The notes under the pieces were generated by a model. That model saw only the letters and a list, made by a program, of their open reading frames with translations. It ran no database searches and was not told where the DNA came from. A program made the position numbers and the translations under genes. Below, in pieces: positions 12,661 to 24,740 of a stretch of DNA of 64,000 bases. Source of the stretch: Xiphydria camelus (lineage: Eukaryota; Arthropoda; Insecta; Hymenoptera; Xiphydriidae); contig OY783193.1 in NCBI GenBank assembly GCA_963678675.1, forward strand, positions 4,657,501 to 4,721,500, given 5' to 3'. Position 1 is the first letter of the stretch. Each line of letters starts with the position of its first letter.

Positions 12661-14589
12661 AGTAAATTTTAATGCAGCATAATCGTTTTAATCAGTTACA
12701 ATATTACAAATTTAACATAAAATAATTTAAGAGAGAATTGTCTAAAACCCTCTAGATTTATCAAAAATTCCTTGACTCATCAAACTCCCTGACATTTCCT
12801 AGTTTTTCCGATTCTCCAGTTGAGTTGCCTGCACCGTGTGAAAATCTCAAACGAAGCTGTTTCTACTTTACGAGAGGTTGGCTGGTTCCGAATGATGACG
12901 TCTTGGGGGAAAATACGTACGAATTTACAGGCTGCGAATGTACACAGGTATACGTCGATTCGTTATCGCTCGTAGTTTCGTGCTGCTAATGGCGAGAGCG
13001 CGTTATATCGCAAGCGAGAAAGAACGCTACGGTGCGAACGACACGTTCGAGGGTACAGAATCCGGTGGTAGAACCCGTAGACGACTGAAATTCGAAGAGA
13101 TTCCGCGGAGTGGTCGACGAAACGAGAAAATGAAATTGTATACCTGGAAAGTTGGAAAGCGGGCTGTAGTTGCCGCGCGTCCGTGAGTTATTTCCTCTTC
13201 GTTTAACTTTCCCCCTTTCCGCCCCACCTTTAACACATCACTCGTGATAAAATGGTGCTATAGTACCTCTCGAAATAACGTATGTCATGTAAAATATTAA
13301 TATACAGCACTCTGTAGATATATTATAATGATACTATAGTACCGAATAACGACTGTATTTCATATCAGAGTCAGTGTCAGAAATAAATGGATTCTTATAT
13401 AATATATTATTTCTAGAAGGTGATTTTTTATGACAAACCCTTTTTTTCCTTTCACATGAAACCAAAAACAATAAATAAAGTACCATTTGAAAGGTTAAGT
13501 TCTCTGCTTTTGACGAATTGTTAATTATTTGTAATTGCACATTGTATTATTTGATAAAAAATCGAAGGTAAAAATTGATATTTTTTCGTCTGCGTAATTT
13601 CCGCACGGGCCTACTAGTAATATTAAATTTCAATTCTCCTTTACGTGTATTTGCATCTGTATCAGCATATTTCGCCAATTTCTATATTTGCATTTCTATG
13701 CAGACGCGTTCAGTCGGTTAATTCATTTGCTTTGTTCCTTCAACGAGTCAACTTGTACGTAGAACTAGAGAAATCTGAGCTATGCAGACGGTAGGAACAA
13801 ATGATGACATAAACGTAAAGAGAGACCTAGTTCGTTGTAATGTGGGACACGTGTAGGTGTATGTGTAGAATGATTCAGACTGCCTTGAGTTTTGTCGTAG
13901 GGCGTATTCCCTCATCATTGTCCTATGAGTAATATCGTTCGAGCTATAAATGATTGAAGTCGACCACTTTTGGAGAAAATTTGAATTGTAATGAAAACTC
14001 ATGCGACTAAATAAATCTAAGCTTTAGACCCATCAACTATAGAATTTTACAGTAATAAATTGTAGTTTGTATGAACGTCGTGATGATCATAAAAGTCTAT
14101 CTGGGCAGCCAGTAGTAGCTGACAGACCGCTAAAAACATACCGTTGAAAAATTGCAGTGGTATAATTTGAGCTGACTGTCAGGTATTGTTCGCTGATTGT
14201 TACTCACTTTGGTTGATTCAGATTTAGAGAGCATACTTCTTCTTGACACATCCCATACATCAGTACTCCCGGGTCTTTTCCACTCGGGGAAAGATCTCGA
14301 TTCCCTGTGGGATCGAGAATTTTTAAACCGCCCGATTTTGAGCGTCCACTGTCCCGACAGTTTTCGCAGAAGTGCTTTGTTCCTGGAGGCCGAAGGGACC
14401 TCTCGCCCAGGTATAGATCCGAATGTCAGGTAGGCATAGAAATCGGTTTCGGGCGAACCAGATGCTTCGACGGTTCACGTGACAACCGGAGGGATTTTTC
14501 CATCGTCTTTCTACCGCATCTATCTCTCGCTGTAGGTACAGACGTGGTGAGTTACGCCCCGGCCGAAGTACCTATACAATTCGGTTTTC
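12661..14589. other. Non-coding stretch, nothing identified
   Basis: AT-rich with a few CpG patches. The plus-strand frames at 12,938-13,186 and 14,197-14,433 show no domain, signal or splice partners. No repeat structure was recognised. Confidence 0.4.
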
Positions 14590-14760
14590 CTATAATTTTT
14601 TTTTTATTGCAGATTCGACAAATTTGTAAAAAATCATTTTCTTTATATTTTTAATTTTTCACTTTCGGCCTTACTTAAGCTGGAAAACGACATTTAAAAA
14701 TGCAGCTACATCATCGTGCCGCACAAAGAAAATATGTAGTTTATTAATGGTGTATAATAA
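14590..14760 (-). repeat. Dispersed repeat family, copy C (reverse)
   Basis: CTTTCGGCCTTACTTAAGC followed by CAGCTACATCATCGTGC matches, in reverse orientation, the 3' part of the copy at 10,720. In the same orientation it matches the copy at 63,262. It is truncated and non-coding. Confidence 0.5.
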
Positions 14761-14999
14761 TAAATGTATTTTCAACTATGGCGAAATAAATATTTGTTCA
14801 GACAAGAACAAATATGTGCATACGGCACGGATGAGCACATTCTACGCCATTTCCTTTCCGTATTCCGTTTGAATTTGCTGTTCTTAATTCGTTAATAACT
14901 ATGGAAATAATGATCTTTAAGCAAAATCCTCTCACAGAAGTATAAATCTGAGCACAAACTATTTTTTCGTAAGAAAAAAATGTTGATGCCCCAACTCCA

Positions 15000-16180
15000 T
15001 TGCACGTTGCACTGACGCGCTTTTCGGCAGCCGCGGCGCATCTTTCTCGCGAGCGGGCGATGCGGTCGTACGGAATGAAAGCATTGCCTACGTGTGGCGC
15101 AGCGAGCGACGCGCGATGCGCGCCGGCGGTGCTGCACGTAGAGTCAGCCAGGCCATGTGTGTGCCTATATTTCAGGTCGGTATATACCTGCTATATAGGC
15201 GCGTATATAAACGCGGTACGCCTGGAACGTTGGATCGTTCGCTGCCGGTAGCAACGACCCTGGATGCATCGACTCCTGGGGTTGTTCGGTGGTAAGGGTA
15301 GCAGAATGCGGGGGTAGGGGTTCCGGGGAATAGGGGAGACACCCTTTATATATACCGCCTCCCTCCCTCTCTCTCTTTTTCTCTCTCTCCTTGGACTTCC
15401 CTCTCGCGGCTCACCCGCGAGGCTCGCTGTTTTCTCTCGCTCTCCGTCTCCCCCCCCCCCCCGCCCCTCGTTCCACCGCCGATTCTCCTCGTGGCGCTGT
15501 GCTCTTTCTCTCTCTCGCTCGCTCCCTCTCGCTACTTCCTCTTCCCTCTTTGATTCTCCACGCTATTGATCCCGCAGCATCCACCGCGAAATAACGACGT
15601 ACGTATGCCGGCGAGAGAGAGAGAGAGAGAGCGAGAGAGGGGGGGGGGAGAAAATGAGAGAGGGAGGAGAGAGGGTGGGAAAGAGACTGGGGAGAGAGAG
15701 AGAGAGAGAGAGAGGGCAGATTTTAAAAGAGGAGAATAGTGCAGCTCGCTCCACTTTTTGCCGGGTGAAATGTATTCTCCACACCGATACGCTTCAAAGC
15801 GAGGCCTTACACTCGCGTCTGCGATAGGGGAGTCTCGCTCTTTTCGCGCCCTGCGAAGGGCCGGACCCGCGCGCGGTCGATACGCCAGCGAGCGATAAGA
15901 TCCGCGAGCTCTCTCTCTTGCTAGGTGGTCGTGTCGATTATATTATTTAACCGAGCAAAGTGCAGCCTCTCCTGGGGAAACGGAGAAGTTTCGAGCGAGC
16001 CGTGAATAATATCCTGGAATTACAGGGTGCAGCGGGGGGGGGGGGGGGAGAAGGTCATCGGATAGGCGGCGAGAGAGGCGCGAATTTTACCGATAGGATC
16101 TGCGTGACATCGATTGAGACGCAAAACGATTTGCGAGACACGAAGGAATGAGAAAGCTGCAGCACTCGGTACGCGATATG
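15000..16180. other. CpG island with TATA-like motif, poly-C, poly-G and (GA)n tracts
   Basis: A TATATAAA-containing motif at about 15,210 lies within CpG-rich DNA, so a promoter is possible. There are CT-rich tracts (15,360-15,560), a poly-C run near 15,452, (GA)n at about 15,619-15,712 and a poly-G run near 16,034. No exon can be supported. Confidence 0.4.
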
Positions 16181-16429
16181 GCGATGCAAACTGATAAGGG
16201 GTAGAACGACAGTGATAATCTGATAACGATAATAGTACCTATAAGTGAAATAGACTTTTTCACGTATATCTGCTATATTCTGTTCTTCTACACGGAGCCA
16301 ATTAAATAGTAATGATTACCAACTAGAATAGTTGATACACTGAGAGAAATAAATGTGGTTATGACAACTATTTTGGACTCAACTGCTCAAGTTTGGTAAT
16401 TAACACCAGTTTGTATAGTTATCGTAGTT

Positions 16430-16529
16430 TGAGATATCTCTTCTGTGCAAATTCTTGAAAATGAGTTCGAGGCTCAGCGTTACTAAATGAAGTAATAACA
16501 ATTTCTGTTTCTTTCTTCCGTGTACTTCG
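16430..16529 (-). mobile_element. Half of a foldback element related to the one at 35,190
   Basis: Read on the minus strand this is CACGGAAGAAAG, then AACGCTGAG and CTCATTTTCAAGAATT. That is the same series of blocks as the left arm of the foldback at 35,190-35,419. The matching second arm is missing, so it is a fragment. Confidence 0.45.
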
Positions 16530-16724
16530 CCGTGTTCGTACAAAAAGGTTAATAGGGACAAAGCCACACGTGGTTCGCTTCGATCAGCCGACATTTTTGG
16601 ATCACAGTTGGCCACCTCGACCCGCCGCGACGGTTGACAAATTAGCATAACAGGGAATCGACCCACAACCGCCGAGTCAACCCCAACTCTCGAACCTTCC
16701 CGCTAGGCCGTCGTCTCGAGTGCC
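16530..16724 (-). mobile_element. tRNA-like SINE remnant
   Basis: On the minus strand the block starts near 16,724. It has an A-box-like GGCCTAGCGGGAAGGT (16,694-16,709) and a B-box-like GGGTCGATTCCC (16,653-16,664), spaced as in a tRNA. It does not fold into a full tRNA, so a tRNA-derived SINE is likelier than a functional tRNA gene. Confidence 0.4.
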
Positions 16725-16730
16725 AGTTAT

Positions 16731-19079
16731 GGACGCACTGGTGCGGCAACGTAAGATCCAGATATACGAGCACACATCCAGGTTCATTATATGGGTAGGC
16801 ATATCATAACGACGTCGTTTCAGCTTGTAATTGGCTGCATTTTTATTCGCGTAAGTGAATCGAGGGCCTTTCCGCTTTATCGCGGAATCACGTTTGCACG
16901 CGTGATTCTAATTGCTCGGGGCGAAAGTTCAACGCCTGCTTTAAATCTATACGTTTGTGTTGGTATTAAGGTATACGCGGCGAACTTGAATTAAACTACC
17001 TAATCTCCGATTTGACGACGGTAAGCTATGGCTTCTCGGTATTTGGAATTGGGCTAAGTCAGGATTGATTTGACGACGAGGCCGGGACAAGGTGGCGCCT
17101 TCGACGAATGGATTTTTGATATCCGTTCTTGTTCGTTGCGATAAGCGAAGTTTTCAGTGACGAATTGATGCACGTTCTTTTGATTCAGGGTTGTATCCTT
17201 GTCAAAGACTTAAGTTTAACCCTTAGATGCATGCATGAAAAACTTTACTCCTGGGCATAAGTCGGGTCTCCCAGGTCCGAATACAAATTACGATGTAAAT
17301 TATATTTTGATTATAAAATGTAATGTTTTTTAGTGAAGAAAATAATGTTAGATATTATACACGCTTTTTCATATTGCACTAAACATATTTATCGTTGGAA
17401 AATTGAAATAAGCGTACATTAATTAATCATTAATTACGCGTTGTAGTATTTCTTTTTACTGCCGGTCCTTCAGATTCGACGATCTATGAGGGTTAAAACG
17501 GAGTGGTTTCGCGAGTAATCATGGTTACCATGTTATAGTTTTAATTTTGAGAAATTTATGTAGGTGTATCCATCATTTCTCTCACTTTACGTATTCGTGA
17601 ATATTTCAGAATATACAATTGGAATCGGTCCACACTCTTTTATATACAAAATTAGCTGATTTCTCTTATTATAATCCATTATTTTTTTGTGTTAAAATTA
17701 ACAAAAAATGTTACATTAACATTCGGAGAACATGCAAAGTCAATTTGGTCGGGAATATCTTTGAATTTTAACACATCTTGGGGTCACGGAGACAAATTTT
17801 TAGCCAGAAATATTAAAAATTAAAAACAACACAATTTTTGAAACTAAAATTTTGTTTTTTGCAAAAAACTTTTCTGTATTATATTTCTCTTAAAATATAT
17901 AAATAATTCTGATGACACTTTTTTCCTTATCAATTACTTTTACAATGTTTGTAGTATATTTGAGAATTTTTTCAAGTAGATCAACTTAGTTAATGTGAAA
18001 TGGTAGACAAGAAAAAACGTACAGGGTCATATTGATTCAGCGTGTTCGAGGTGATTGGAAAAATATATGCGCTTTCCGAAAGTTAACAAAAAGAATTAGT
18101 TAATTTTAACATACAAACATGGATGGATCTATTCCAACACAATTTTCAACTGTATATATATGATTTTGTAGAGTCAATGAGAATCAACATTTCTCATCAT
18201 TTTACATGAGGCTAAATTTAGACTTATTACAAAATAGTTTTCTTTATCGAAGAATTTTTAATATTTGCCCTAATTTACATAAGCAATAATGTGGCTCTTA
18301 ATGACTGTCCCTGGTCTAGACCGTGGTGTTTCTTAGCATCACGAATCAAAGTTCCTTGACATTGAGTTCGAGTCTACTACAAAATGGCGTTTACGAGGGG
18401 TTGTAATATTCGTTTTAATGGTTCACTTCTGCGCAGCATGAATCACTCGTGTCTACACCCTACTTCTGTATACAACAGTCATCACTTTTTTTTACAGTCC
18501 TTAGTAAGCACCCCCTCGCGGGGAGGGTCGCAGCGAATGGATTTCATCGCAGCTATTCTTTCCGGATTCGCATAAGATCGATAGCGGTCAAGATTGTCGT
18601 ATTCTATCTCGCAACTCTGTTGCTGCCTCTGCTCGACGAAGAACGAACGTCGATAGCAGTATCGGATCTGTTGATAATATGTAGGGACTTAATCTCTTGA
18701 TTACTATAAAGCATTCTATATTAAGTAGACGTTTTATGGAGCTGAGTTACATGTTTCTCAAAATGGTGGGTAAATATTTTCCTAGCTATTTTGGAAAATA
18801 CAAAGTTAAAATCGCAGTATTTGAAAGAACAAGAAAACTGCGATTGGAAGTTTTTAATCTTCTCTTTTATCTAAAGTTTTTACTCGCCTTATAGATTCAA
18901 CGTTTTAAGGTTTTTGCTCTTTTACATCAATGTATATTAATTAAATTGAGTATAATAAAAATTTTAAATATTTTATTAATGCATTCTCGCGATAATTCTC
19001 CGGCAAAGCTTTTTGAGAAAATCCAATAAAAATGAAAGATTCTCGCGCGAAAAAATTATCGCAGGAATGCGAAAATAAG
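16731..19079. other. AT-rich non-coding stretch
   Basis: Very AT-rich from 17,280 to 18,300. GGGCATAAGTCGGGTCTCCC near 17,255 looks like transposon-derived DNA but could not be assigned. No coding region or RNA gene is recognised. Confidence 0.4.
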
Positions 19080-19470
19080 GCTCCCCTGTGTTGAACGAAC
19101 TTCCTCCGCGGGCTCGGATTGAATTTATAAGGGACGAGCGGGGAAGGGGTTTCCCGGGCATCCACCGCGCGCGCCGTACCCCTCGGCAGCGAGAGGGAGA
19201 GAGCGGGCTAGGCGGCTGGTTGCAGACCGGCAGGGGTACGCCAGGGGTGTACCCACCACGGTGCATCGAGGGGTGGATTCCCGCTCGGGTCAGTGGCCTC
19301 CTGTAACATTGAACCACCCCGCGGTGCAGTCACGGGCGAGGAGAGGACGCGTGCGCCATGCCCTCCCCGCGATCCCTGTCGTCGCTGCACGTTTCGCCGA
19401 CCCCTGCCGGACGTTCGAGCGTTTTATTTTTCCCCGTCGTACCGCGCTTCTCTGCGTTTAAATGTCTTTG
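19080..19470. other. Short CpG island
   Basis: An abrupt GC-rich block between AT-rich flanks, with the inverted pair GGGGTAC / GTACCC near 19,220-19,246. Frames are open on both strands, which points to composition and not coding. Possible promoter of an unseen transcript. Confidence 0.35.
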
Positions 19471-21099
19471 GAACAATACCGGTCCATTTTTGTTTTCTTT
19501 TATTCGTCCGCCCTTCTGTCGGCGGACAATATTGTCGAATAATTTTTAATTATATTACGTGTTTTTTCAAATAATTTCATCGAGTTGAAAAGGCAATCGT
19601 TTTCTTACAAATCAATATTTTTTAAACCAAGTATGATGACGACCAGATATTTTCATACACTTTAAGAATTTTTTAAATATTTTGTTTCTCGATAATCCCG
19701 TGAAAGTTACCATGATCACCGCGAACCGCTACACTGGACAACACCCTCGCTGCCAAATGCTGTTACTCCGAAATTTTGGAATATTTTTAGGCGAAAGTTT
19801 TATTCAAGGTACTTTAAGGTATATATATTTAGGTAAATAAAAAGCAGTTAAATTATATTTTAAAGCATTTCATTTCTTTAAAAGAATTCAAAAATGTAAC
19901 CCTAGTTTTGTCAATACCAGGTGTACATGCCCCCTTAATTGGTTGTTATTAGGATTCCATTGACAGCTTGTCCAATATGGGAAGGATTCGTAATCATATG
20001 TATTGTATATCGAGCGTCATTGATAACCCAACCTTCTAATTATAGATCCACCGGGACGAGTATAGAACGCGATTATAGAACAATGTACCAGGTGTCCTGG
20101 GATATACATCGCGGTTAAGTAAGTTCTCGATTCTCAGGCATCTATTGTGCGTCAATCGCGGTAGTTCTGGAGTACCTTCTATACCGTCGGGATTGGCGCG
20201 CTTTCTGAGCAAGAATTACACCGTATCGCGGTACATGTATATGTCTGCACACCTGGAGTACGTGTATATTCTACCGTATCAGATATTTCAGAAAATATGC
20301 ACTGAACTAAGACGAAATGAAGAGAATATAATGTACAAAGGTACCTACTAAGTGCCAAAAACCCAAAATTTCAGTATTTATAATGAGATTTTAAAAAAAT
20401 AAGCTTTTATGACGTTTTCATATTTTTGGTACAGTACCTTTCTACACTATGGTTTTAAATTGTTTGATAGTAAAGGTGGCTATCGATTGTCATCGTACAT
20501 CTACTTTCTTGAAAATAGCTCGTTGGAATTTTTCAGATGATAGTAAGTCAGGATACCTATGTCGATTCAGCAGATGAAAATCGCTCAATCGGCATTCGAT
20601 CCTCATTAATTAATATTTAACGTCATCCAATAAAGATCAAATTCTTACTGAGCGCAATCACGTAAGCCTCGAATAAAATTTAATATTTCCTGAAAGTCAA
20701 AAAATAAAAAATACGCCATATCTTTTACGCGTCCCGAAATAACTTTACGTAGATAACAGCTACGAAGCTGGAAGAAATTTTGTTTAATTCAGCGGAATAA
20801 TCTAAAAGCCGCTGGCGTGACAGAATTTACTGTAAGTACACAAATAATTTTAATACAGCTTGAAATATTATCGCCTATCAAATTGTCTTAGCCATCATGG
20901 ATGGTAATCGCTTGCAATTTTCTTAATCCAATAATAAATTTTTAGACGATCTGAAATAAAAAGCCGCGCGCTAGTGGCCTGATGATAATTTGGTACAATC
21001 GATTGAAATTGATTTTGGCGCATAACGATAAGCAGGGAAAGAGATATTTCGGGACTATACAGATTTGCGTCAATTTTGCCAACATACAATAATGCTAAA
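19471..21099. other. AT-rich non-coding stretch
   Basis: No frame with domain features, no repeat ends, no RNA gene recognised. Confidence 0.4.
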
Positions 21100-21760
21100 T
21101 GACGTCCCTTAACGTTGAAAGCTGAAGGCAAGTCGAGTTGGCCTCTGCCCGTAATGGTAAATCGCGAGAGTCAGGGGCCATCTCAACTCTTCTTCCCTTC
21201 ACGCATTCGTCCAATTCTCCGCGGATACCCGGTAGCGGCGGCATATCGGTGCGAAGGTTCGTTCGGTCGACTAGCTGGCGTTCGAGCTCCGGGAAATTCT
21301 CGTCGATCGATACGCGCCCGTCGGCGCGACGGAAGGAATTTCGACGAAAGGCAACGGCCGCGCGCCCGTGCCTACGTACAATGGTTACAGATATATCACC
21401 GCCCGTTACGCACGAATGCAGGTGCGCAGATGCGACGTGCACCTGCTGCCACCGTTGTTGTTACTGCTGCTGCCGCCGCTGCTTGATGTGCGCAGGGTGG
21501 TTATATACCCCGTACGCGCGCCACTAAGGGTTCCCGCTGCAGCGTTGGTATACGTCATATAGGTAATATCCGACCACTGAACCCCGCGGATCGTTCCAGA
21601 AGCGCCAACGTCGCGCGCCCGGGGAAACCGGGGGTAAAACGGCCTTATTTTCGTCGCATTTCAACGATGCGCGCACGCTTTTGTCGCTCGTGCTCTTCCG
21701 GTCAGCGGGGATGAGAGGGAGACGGGATAAATTTTGCGTACACATAGGTATATGTATATT
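21100..21760. other. CpG island with CTG/CCG-rich tract
   Basis: A GC-rich block with a CTGCTGCCG-type tract at about 21,440-21,485 and a TATATA motif at about 21,504 next to it. Opposed frames of 115-129 codons are all open, which is a composition effect. Possible promoter; no exon supported. Confidence 0.35.
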
Positions 21761-21855
21761 TTGAGGGAGTTCCGTGTAGGATCGTTAGCTCTTATACGGT
21801 CCTCGGGTCTGTATAGTGATCCACAGCGTTCAATATTGATGAATTGTGATTGTGC

Positions 21856-22113
21856 GCACAGAGAGGAAGAATTAGTTAGACCCGCTGAAAATTACTTCCG
21901 GGGTCGCGAGTAATTTTATTTATTTATATCAATGAAATTTGTTAATACATCAATTAGATATCTCTTCCCTACAATGACGTGGAATAGCGTGTGATTGCAA
22001 GGAAGAAATATCTAATCGGTATGAGTAAATATTTAATTAATGTAAATAAATAAGTATTTCCCATCCTGTGTAAGTAATTTTTAGTAGATCCAACTAATTC
22101 TTTTTCTCTGTGC
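21856..22113. mobile_element. Foldback MITE, GCACAGAGA type, intact copy
   Basis: The left end GCACAGAGAGGAAGAATTAG is mirrored by CTAATTCTTTTTCTCTGTGC on the right. The next blocks also pair (AAAATTACTT / AAGTAATTTT). The core contains TCAATTAGATATCTC and GATTGCAAGGAAGAAATAT. The same core recurs at 56,400 and 62,080, making a three-copy family. It is about 258 bp and non-coding. Confidence 0.65.
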
Positions 22114-22999
22114 ATTTCGAGAGATTTTTCTGACATTTTTAGTCTTTTTTTAAACAACAAATTTCATCGATAAAAATAAACGTGTAATTAATCAATTTTG
22201 ACGGCTTCAAGAAACTGCACATTAAAGAACTTTGGGTCATGTGTGACTCATACTAGTCTAAAATGTTGTATGAATATTTACAGCCGAATTCATACGCTAC
22301 AAGCTGCATTGGTAATATTCCGAGGAACTTTGCTGGGTCGCTGAATACATAAAATAATCGTGTAGTATCTATATGGGTAAATGTATTTTTGATTATTGAT
22401 ACAGTTTTTGTTTAGGAGGACTTTGCCGCTGCAGAGTTTTGAAAGGAATTGTACGAAAATATTGGGAGGGTAACTCTGCGTTGCTTATCTGTTAATACTG
22501 TAACGATAATAGATGAGCATACGGAAATGCATCGAATCTCTTTCCCGAGTTGAGTTGGTAAAAATTAATCAATAATAGGACTCTGTTATCTTTTACAATT
22601 TTTATTCCAATTAGGATCTCTCCAGTGCCACGCCCAAACATCGTCGAAATCAAATTTAGAAGAAAGCACATGGAGTTGCTCTGTCTCGATTTGCCATTAG
22701 ATATTTGGTGTATCGCATTGCCACGTGTGAATGTTATCCTCTACTTTTTACCTTAGATTAAGGTAGTTGCGCACGCACATTTAACCCTCTTTCTATAAAA
22801 TGGCCAGAACCTATATTCGGCAGACCCTCGTAACAGGGTACTTTGGAGGCAGTCGGGCGTGCTAAGAATCGCTACATCTCCGAATTGACTAGTTCCAGAG
22901 AAAACTGTTTCCGATAAAAGTTGCACGATTTTAACAGCCCTACAACTTTTGTTCACAACATTTTCCATTTCGACTGGTACATCGCGCGATATAACGACC
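22114..22999. other. AT-rich non-coding stretch
   Basis: Nothing recognised: no long frame, no repeat ends and no RNA signature. Confidence 0.4.
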
Positions 23000-23778
23000 C
23001 AAATACGATTTCCCATTTTATCCGACAGTCAATTTACGACGCGGTGTGTAGGCTTGCGTACGGCGTATCTACGAATAGCCTCTTTCACCTCCACGCGCGA
23101 GAAAAAGATAGAGCTATTATATGCGCAGAGTCATATACCCATGCCATTCCACGGCTCACGGTAAACTCGCTCCGACAGCGCAAGAGAGATAATATATCGC
23201 TTCCGATGAAGCACAATGCGAAACCGATACGGCGGTTTACCGCGGAACGAGCAAATTCGGCAGATTTTTGACGTTACACAATACGCGAAGCGGCTTTTAC
23301 TCGACGTCCGCACGAGGGTGAGATTGATTCGCGGGGTGCTCACCGGCAGTGCCGTGCAACGCGAATGGGTAGATCGATTCTGAGTCTAGGTCAGACGAGG
23401 GCGTTCACCTCCCGGTGCAGCCCGGGAGACACGGGACCAGGGTCGTAGCTAGGGGTTTGGAAGGAAGCGAGGGTGGGCCGCGAGACACTCCCTCCTCGAG
23501 CGCGTGATGAACGGCCCGTCGCCCAAATCGTATAGTTTCTGCGCGGTGGGTGCAGCTACACGTACGTATCGGGAGCGGAGGGACGCGTGCGAGCATCCCC
23601 GCGGCACACGTCGCGGTGAAGATACCACGCGACGTCCACACGCGCGCCTTCCTACGTTGCAGTCGAGAGCGAACGCAGCGAAGAGGTGAACGATCGAGGT
23701 CGCGAGCGACGAGGAAGTACGTGACCTTTTCGCGAGGGATAATGGTCGGGGGTGCGGAGCGATGCGCCACCCTCTTGG
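23000..23778. other. CpG-rich island
   Basis: GC-rich, CpG-dense, with antiparallel open frames of up to 128 codons that lack any domain. It leads directly into the diverged direct repeats beginning at 23,779. Confidence 0.35.
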
Positions 23779-24320
23779 ACGGGGTGAACGCTCACGGACG
23801 CTCCATCGGGAAAATCCATGATCCTGTGGCTTCACGGGCTATGAATATTGGGGTATGGGCTAAAACAGTCAACGGCTCGAGGCAACTTATCTGTTTTCAA
23901 TGCAGTATTGACATGGATAGTGCAAGCGGACTTTGAACGGGACGAAAATATTTCCACGGATGTTTTGCCGTGGAAATTGGAGGCTTTTGTGGATTTTTAA
24001 AATGCGAAAATATTCACGAGCGAGATATCGAGGGTAAGATAAGACGACCCTTGGTTTAAGGTAACCCGTTTGGCGTCAGTGGACGAATGCGGAAAACCTG
24101 GCATCTTTCGGACGAGGTGAACGTTCACGCATGCTCCGTCGGGGGAATCTGCGATCCTGTAGCTGTTCTCCAGCGTGCGGTTAAAATAGATGGACTAGAT
24201 GTCGAGGCTAAAGTAGCCCGGTTGACGTCAATGTATGAAGGAGGGCTGCACCTTTGCGGATAAGGTAAATGTTCACGGATTGCGGGTTGGACAAATCCGT
24301 GATTCTGTAACGTCTTGAAT
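23779..24320. repeat. Three diverged direct repeats with a palindromic core
   Basis: A block of about 55 bp recurs at roughly 23,780, 24,115 and 24,262. It reads GGTGAACG(T/C)TCACG, then a variable GCTCC(A/G)TCGGG block (degraded in the third copy), then GTGATCCTGT or a close variant. In the middle copy GTGAACGTTCAC is a perfect 12-bp palindrome. No coding role is apparent. Confidence 0.5.
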
Positions 24321-24379
24321 CATGTGGCGAAAGCAAATGAATAACACTAGCGGGTTCGCGTTCGCCGAAACTTTGGGTG

Positions 24380-24740
24380 ATTTTTCAGTGAAACCGCCAT
24401 ATCGGTGAAATTCCAGAACAACTACAGTAAAAGTACGGATTTTTCATCGAAAATTCACTGCAATTTACGGTTATTTTGTGCAAATTTTCAGTGAATATTT
24501 GGTAACGAATTTCGTTAAAATTTCAGTAATGTTTTCATAGAATTTGAATTTCAGTCACTGAAAAGTAAACCGGTTTTTCACCAAAACCTCATATCTCGCT
24601 AAAGTTAAATTTTAGTCAATGTTTGTTGAGTGATTTCAGTATATTTTTCGTAAAAGTTTGGTAAAATTACAAATATTTTACGATAACCACCGAAACCGTG
24701 CACGAGAGAACTCTAATTTTTTATTATTTTTCAGTGAACG
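24380..24740. repeat. Cluster of degenerate TTTTCAGTGAA motifs
   Basis: ATTTTCAGTGAA-like motifs occur at about 24,381, 24,484, 24,520, 24,549, 24,632 and 24,728, with inverted variants (TTCACTG, TCACTGAAAA) between them. This is well above what this composition should give. The DNA is otherwise AT-rich and non-coding. Confidence 0.45.

Noticed and set aside
16650..16724. Functional tRNA gene on the minus strand
   Set aside because: Box-like motifs are present but I cannot pair an acceptor stem or a normal anticodon arm. It is treated as a SINE remnant.
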